Assembly: GCA_003566395.1 (NCBI GenBank)
Contig: PXDL01000501.1
Span: forward strand, 1-7,002
Reading direction: 5' to 3'
From: Balneolia bacterium
GTDB lineage: Bacteria > Bacteroidota > Rhodothermia > Balneolales > Cyclonatronaceae
DNA: 7,002 nucleotides
Shown: one piece after another, positions 5,416 to 7,002 of the stretch
How positions within the stretch are numbered: the first letter of the stretch is position 1
Layout: each line of letters begins with the position of its first letter
Notes under the pieces: generated by a model
What the model saw: only the letters and a program-made list of their open reading frames with translations
Told to the model about the DNA's origin: nothing
The model's database searches: none
Translations under genes and position numbers: made by a program

Positions 5416-6723
5416 ATGCCTTACAACAAAGAAGTGTACAGCACGCTTTACTACAAAGAACCCGGTCCCAAACTCGATAAAGAGAGTCCTTTTGAATCCA
5501 TGATGGAGCGTTTCCGCTTCTCAGCCGAGATTCTGAAGCTTGAAGACGGAATGTTTAACTACCTGTCCAATCCGGTTAAACAAGTTACGGTTTCCATTCC
5601 TGTTGAAATGGATAACGGCCGTCTTGAGGTCTTTGAAGGTTACCGGGTAATTCACACCAATATTCTCGGGCCAAGCAAGGGCGGTCTTCGGTTCGCTCCG
5701 GATGTAAATATCGACGAAGTTAAAGCACTTGCGTCCTGGATGACGTGGAAATGCGCCGTGGTAAATGTGCCCTTCGGAGGTGCCAAAGGAGGGATTCGCT
5801 GCAATCCCAGAGAGCTAAGCGCGCGCGAACTGGAGCGTATTACGCGACGGTTTACAGCAAGCATGCTCGAAGTTTTCGGCCCGGATTTGGATATTCCCGC
5901 CCCCGATATGGGAACCAATGAACATACCATGGCCTGGATCATGGACACCTACTCAATGCATGCCCGCAAAACGGTTACCCCGGTTGTTACAGGAAAACCT
6001 CCTATCATCGGCGGCTCGCTCGGACGGCGCGAAGCTACCGGACGTGGTGTTGTAACCGTAACCCTGGCCGCCATGAACAAACTCGGCATCTCCCCGATAA
6101 ATGCTAAAGTCGTGATTCAGGGTTTCGGGAACGTAGGCTCCATTTCTGCCAAGCTGATGTATGAGCAAGGTGCCCGCATTGTTGGAATTAGTGATATTAG
6201 CGGCGGATACTATAATCCCGATGGCATAGATATTCCGTCGGCTATTGAATATTCTGCAGGAAACCGAAACAGCCTGGAGGGTTTTACCGGTGCCGACACG
6301 GTAACAAATGAAGAACTTCTTGAACTGGACTGCGACGTGCTGATTCCGGCTGCTAAAGAAGATCAGATAAGTCGGAAAAATGCACATAAAATAAAGGCAC
6401 GCATTATTTCGGAAGGCGCAAACGGACCTGTTACCGCAAATGCCGACAGCCTTCTTGAAGATATGGGCGTACTCGTTATACCCGATATCCTGGCCAATGC
6501 CGGTGGCGTTACTGTATCCTATTTTGAATGGGTTCAGGATCGTCAGGGATATTTCTGGACCGAAGAGCGGGTGAACCGCCGGTTAAACAGAATGATGCGC
6601 CAGGCTTTCCAGCTTGTTTACGATGTAAAAGAGCAGTATAACGTTACCCTGAGGCAAGCCGCATACATCTATGCCATAAAAAAAGTATCGGAAACACTCA
6701 AACTACGCGGAATTTACGCCTGA
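5416..6723 (+). CDS. gdhA: Glu/Leu/Phe/Val-type dehydrogenase, probable glutamate dehydrogenase
   Basis: The 435-residue cytoplasmic enzyme should interconvert glutamate with 2-oxoglutarate plus ammonia using NAD(P). Length fits the hexameric class of about 45-50 kDa. The substrate-binding domain shows Gly-Pro-Ser-Lys-Gly-Gly-Leu-Arg-Phe at 85-93 (substrate Lys88), Lys112, and Val-Pro-Phe-Gly-Gly-Ala-Lys-Gly-Gly at 118-126 with catalytic Lys124, followed by Pro-Ala-Pro-Asp-Met at 161-165 with catalytic Asp164. The Rossmann domain has Gly-Phe-Gly-Asn-Val-Gly at 236-241 and Asp260 at the end of the second strand. Glu-Gly-Ala-Asn-Gly-Pro at 333-338 and Ser-Tyr-Phe-Glu-Trp-Val-Gln at 368-374 complete the family signature. 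NAD versus NADP use cannot be decided from Asp260 alone. A leucine or phenylalanine dehydrogenase is less likely because the glutamate-type substrate Lys and Ser368 are kept and those enzymes are usually shorter. It is a single-gene unit: its own upstream region, then a strong terminator 30 bases after the stop. ATG 5416 lacks a Shine-Dalgarno sequence. Confidence 0.94.
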   Translation: MPYNKEVYSTLYYKEPGPKLDKESPFESMMERFRFSAEILKLEDGMFNYLSNPVKQVTVSIPVEMDNGRLEVFEGYRVIHTNILGPSKGGLRFAPDVNIDEVKALASWMTWKCAVVNVPFGGAKGGIRCNPRELSARELERITRRFTASMLEVFGPDLDIPAPDMGTNEHTMAWIMDTYSMHARKTVTPVVTGKPPIIGGSLGRREATGRGVVTVTLAAMNKLGISPINAKVVIQGFGNVGSISAKLMYEQGARIVGISDISGGYYNPDGIDIPSAIEYSAGNRNSLEGFTGADTVTNEELLELDCDVLIPAAKEDQISRKNAHKIKARIISEGANGPVTANADSLLEDMGVLVIPDILANAGGVTVSYFEWVQDRQGYFWTEERVNRRLNRMMRQAFQLVYDVKEQYNVTLRQAAYIYAIKKVSETLKLRGIYA

Positions 6724-6752
6724 CAACATCATCCGCCCACATTTTTATATCT

Positions 6753-6787
6753 CACCCTCAGGTTTACCGCCTGAGGGTGTTTTTTTT
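6753..6787 (+). terminator. Rho-independent terminator of gdhA
   Basis: A perfect 10-base stem, CACCCTCAGG (6753-6762) with CCTGAGGGTG (6770-6779), closes a 7-base loop and is followed at once by eight T residues (6780-6787). It starts 30 bases after the gdhA stop. On the opposite strand the hairpin is followed by GAGATATA rather than a T-run, so it should act only on plus-strand transcripts. Confidence 0.95.
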
Positions 6788-6878
6788 GACACCTCACATA
6801 CCGAACTAATTAAGTCATAAACACATTTTTAATTTAATTTTAAGGTATATAAACACATATTTTACTTAAATATTTAGT
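6788..6878. other. AT-rich intergenic gap after gdhA
   Basis: This stretch is much richer in A and T than the neighbouring genes and holds no open frame of note. A 10-base direct repeat, ATAAACACAT, occurs at 6817-6826 and 6849-6858. No terminator for a minus-strand gene coming from the right was recognised; two copies are too few to call a repeat array. Confidence 0.5.
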
Positions 6879-7002
6879 TTAAGAATGAAATTCACTGTAT
6901 TTTTTTCGCATAACACTTGCGCCTGCCTGAATTAATTCAGATATTTGCCCATCCGCTTTCATAATGTGTGTACCGTCTATCTTTTCACAATGGTTTTCAT
7001 TA
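6879..7002 (-). CDS. Possible C-terminal end of a converging gene (partial, unrecognised)
   Basis: A minus-strand frame is open from the right edge for 40 codons and ends in TAA at 6879-6881. The visible end reads as a plausible protein C-terminus, with Asp-Gly-Thr-His-Ile-Met-Lys-Ala-Asp-Gly at about residues 9-18 of the visible part and a basic, helical-looking tail (Met-Arg-Lys-Lys-Tyr-Ser-Glu-Phe). I do not recognise a family. A 40-codon run without a stop can occur by chance, so the main support is position: it converges on gdhA, starts exactly at the edge of the AT-rich gap, and no other strand offers a gene here. Confidence 0.4.
   Translation of the reverse strand, partial: NENHCEKIDGTHIMKADGQISELIQAGASVMRKKYSEFHS

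Noticed and set aside
5953..6387. Minus-strand open frame of 144 codons inside gdhA
   Set aside because: It is antisense to the Rossmann domain of an intact, fully conserved gdhA and has no domain of its own.
6817..6858. Direct repeat ATAAACACAT as a repeat array or attachment site
   Set aside because: There are only two 10-base copies in very AT-rich DNA, which is easily explained by chance.

Overview
The window looks like ordinary chromosome from a bacterium of the Bacteroidota / Balneolota / Rhodothermota group. The reasons are family-level: the MnmA carries the Gly-Cys-Cys-Ser-Leu-Glu insert common in that group, the polysaccharide-deacetylase-like protein has an N-terminal region of the type common there, the SH3b-NlpC/P60 protein has the leaderless layout seen there, and almost no start codon has a clear Shine-Dalgarno sequence. 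A Balneolota or Rhodothermota member fits best, but this is inference from remembered family features and no search was run. No insertion sequence, CRISPR array, tRNA, rRNA or phage gene was seen.

Layout. Everything from the left edge to about 5.1 kb is read on the minus strand. In transcription order this is an SH3b/NlpC-P60 peptidase (5097-4300), a small HNH-family protein (4265-3765), a 145-base gap with an 11-base inverted repeat, then a tightly packed block: mnmA (3619-2504), a polysaccharide-deacetylase-like protein (2498-1056), a secreted DUF4412-like protein (1075-323), and the start of a lipoprotein that appears to be a 5'-nucleotidase C-terminal-domain protein and runs off the left edge (310 to beyond 1). 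Spacings in the block are +5, an overlap of 14 to 20, and about +12 bases, which suggests one transcript.

A divergent intergenic region of about 320 bases separates this from gdhA (5416-6723, plus strand), a Glu/Leu/Phe/Val-type dehydrogenase. gdhA is followed by a strong rho-independent terminator (6753-6787). Beyond it lies an AT-rich gap, then a 40-codon open reading frame on the minus strand that enters from the right edge and may be the end of a converging gene.

How the genes fit together. mnmA is tRNA-modification housekeeping. The three genes behind it concern the envelope or carbohydrates and nucleotides: one predicted cytoplasmic deacetylase-like enzyme, one exported protein and one lipoprotein. 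The NlpC/P60 protein fits muropeptide processing, and gdhA links ammonia with 2-oxoglutarate and glutamate. I found no convincing new biological system. The points most worth checking are the uncalled lipoprotein at the left edge, the altered active-site motifs of the deacetylase-like protein, and the inverted repeat before mnmA.
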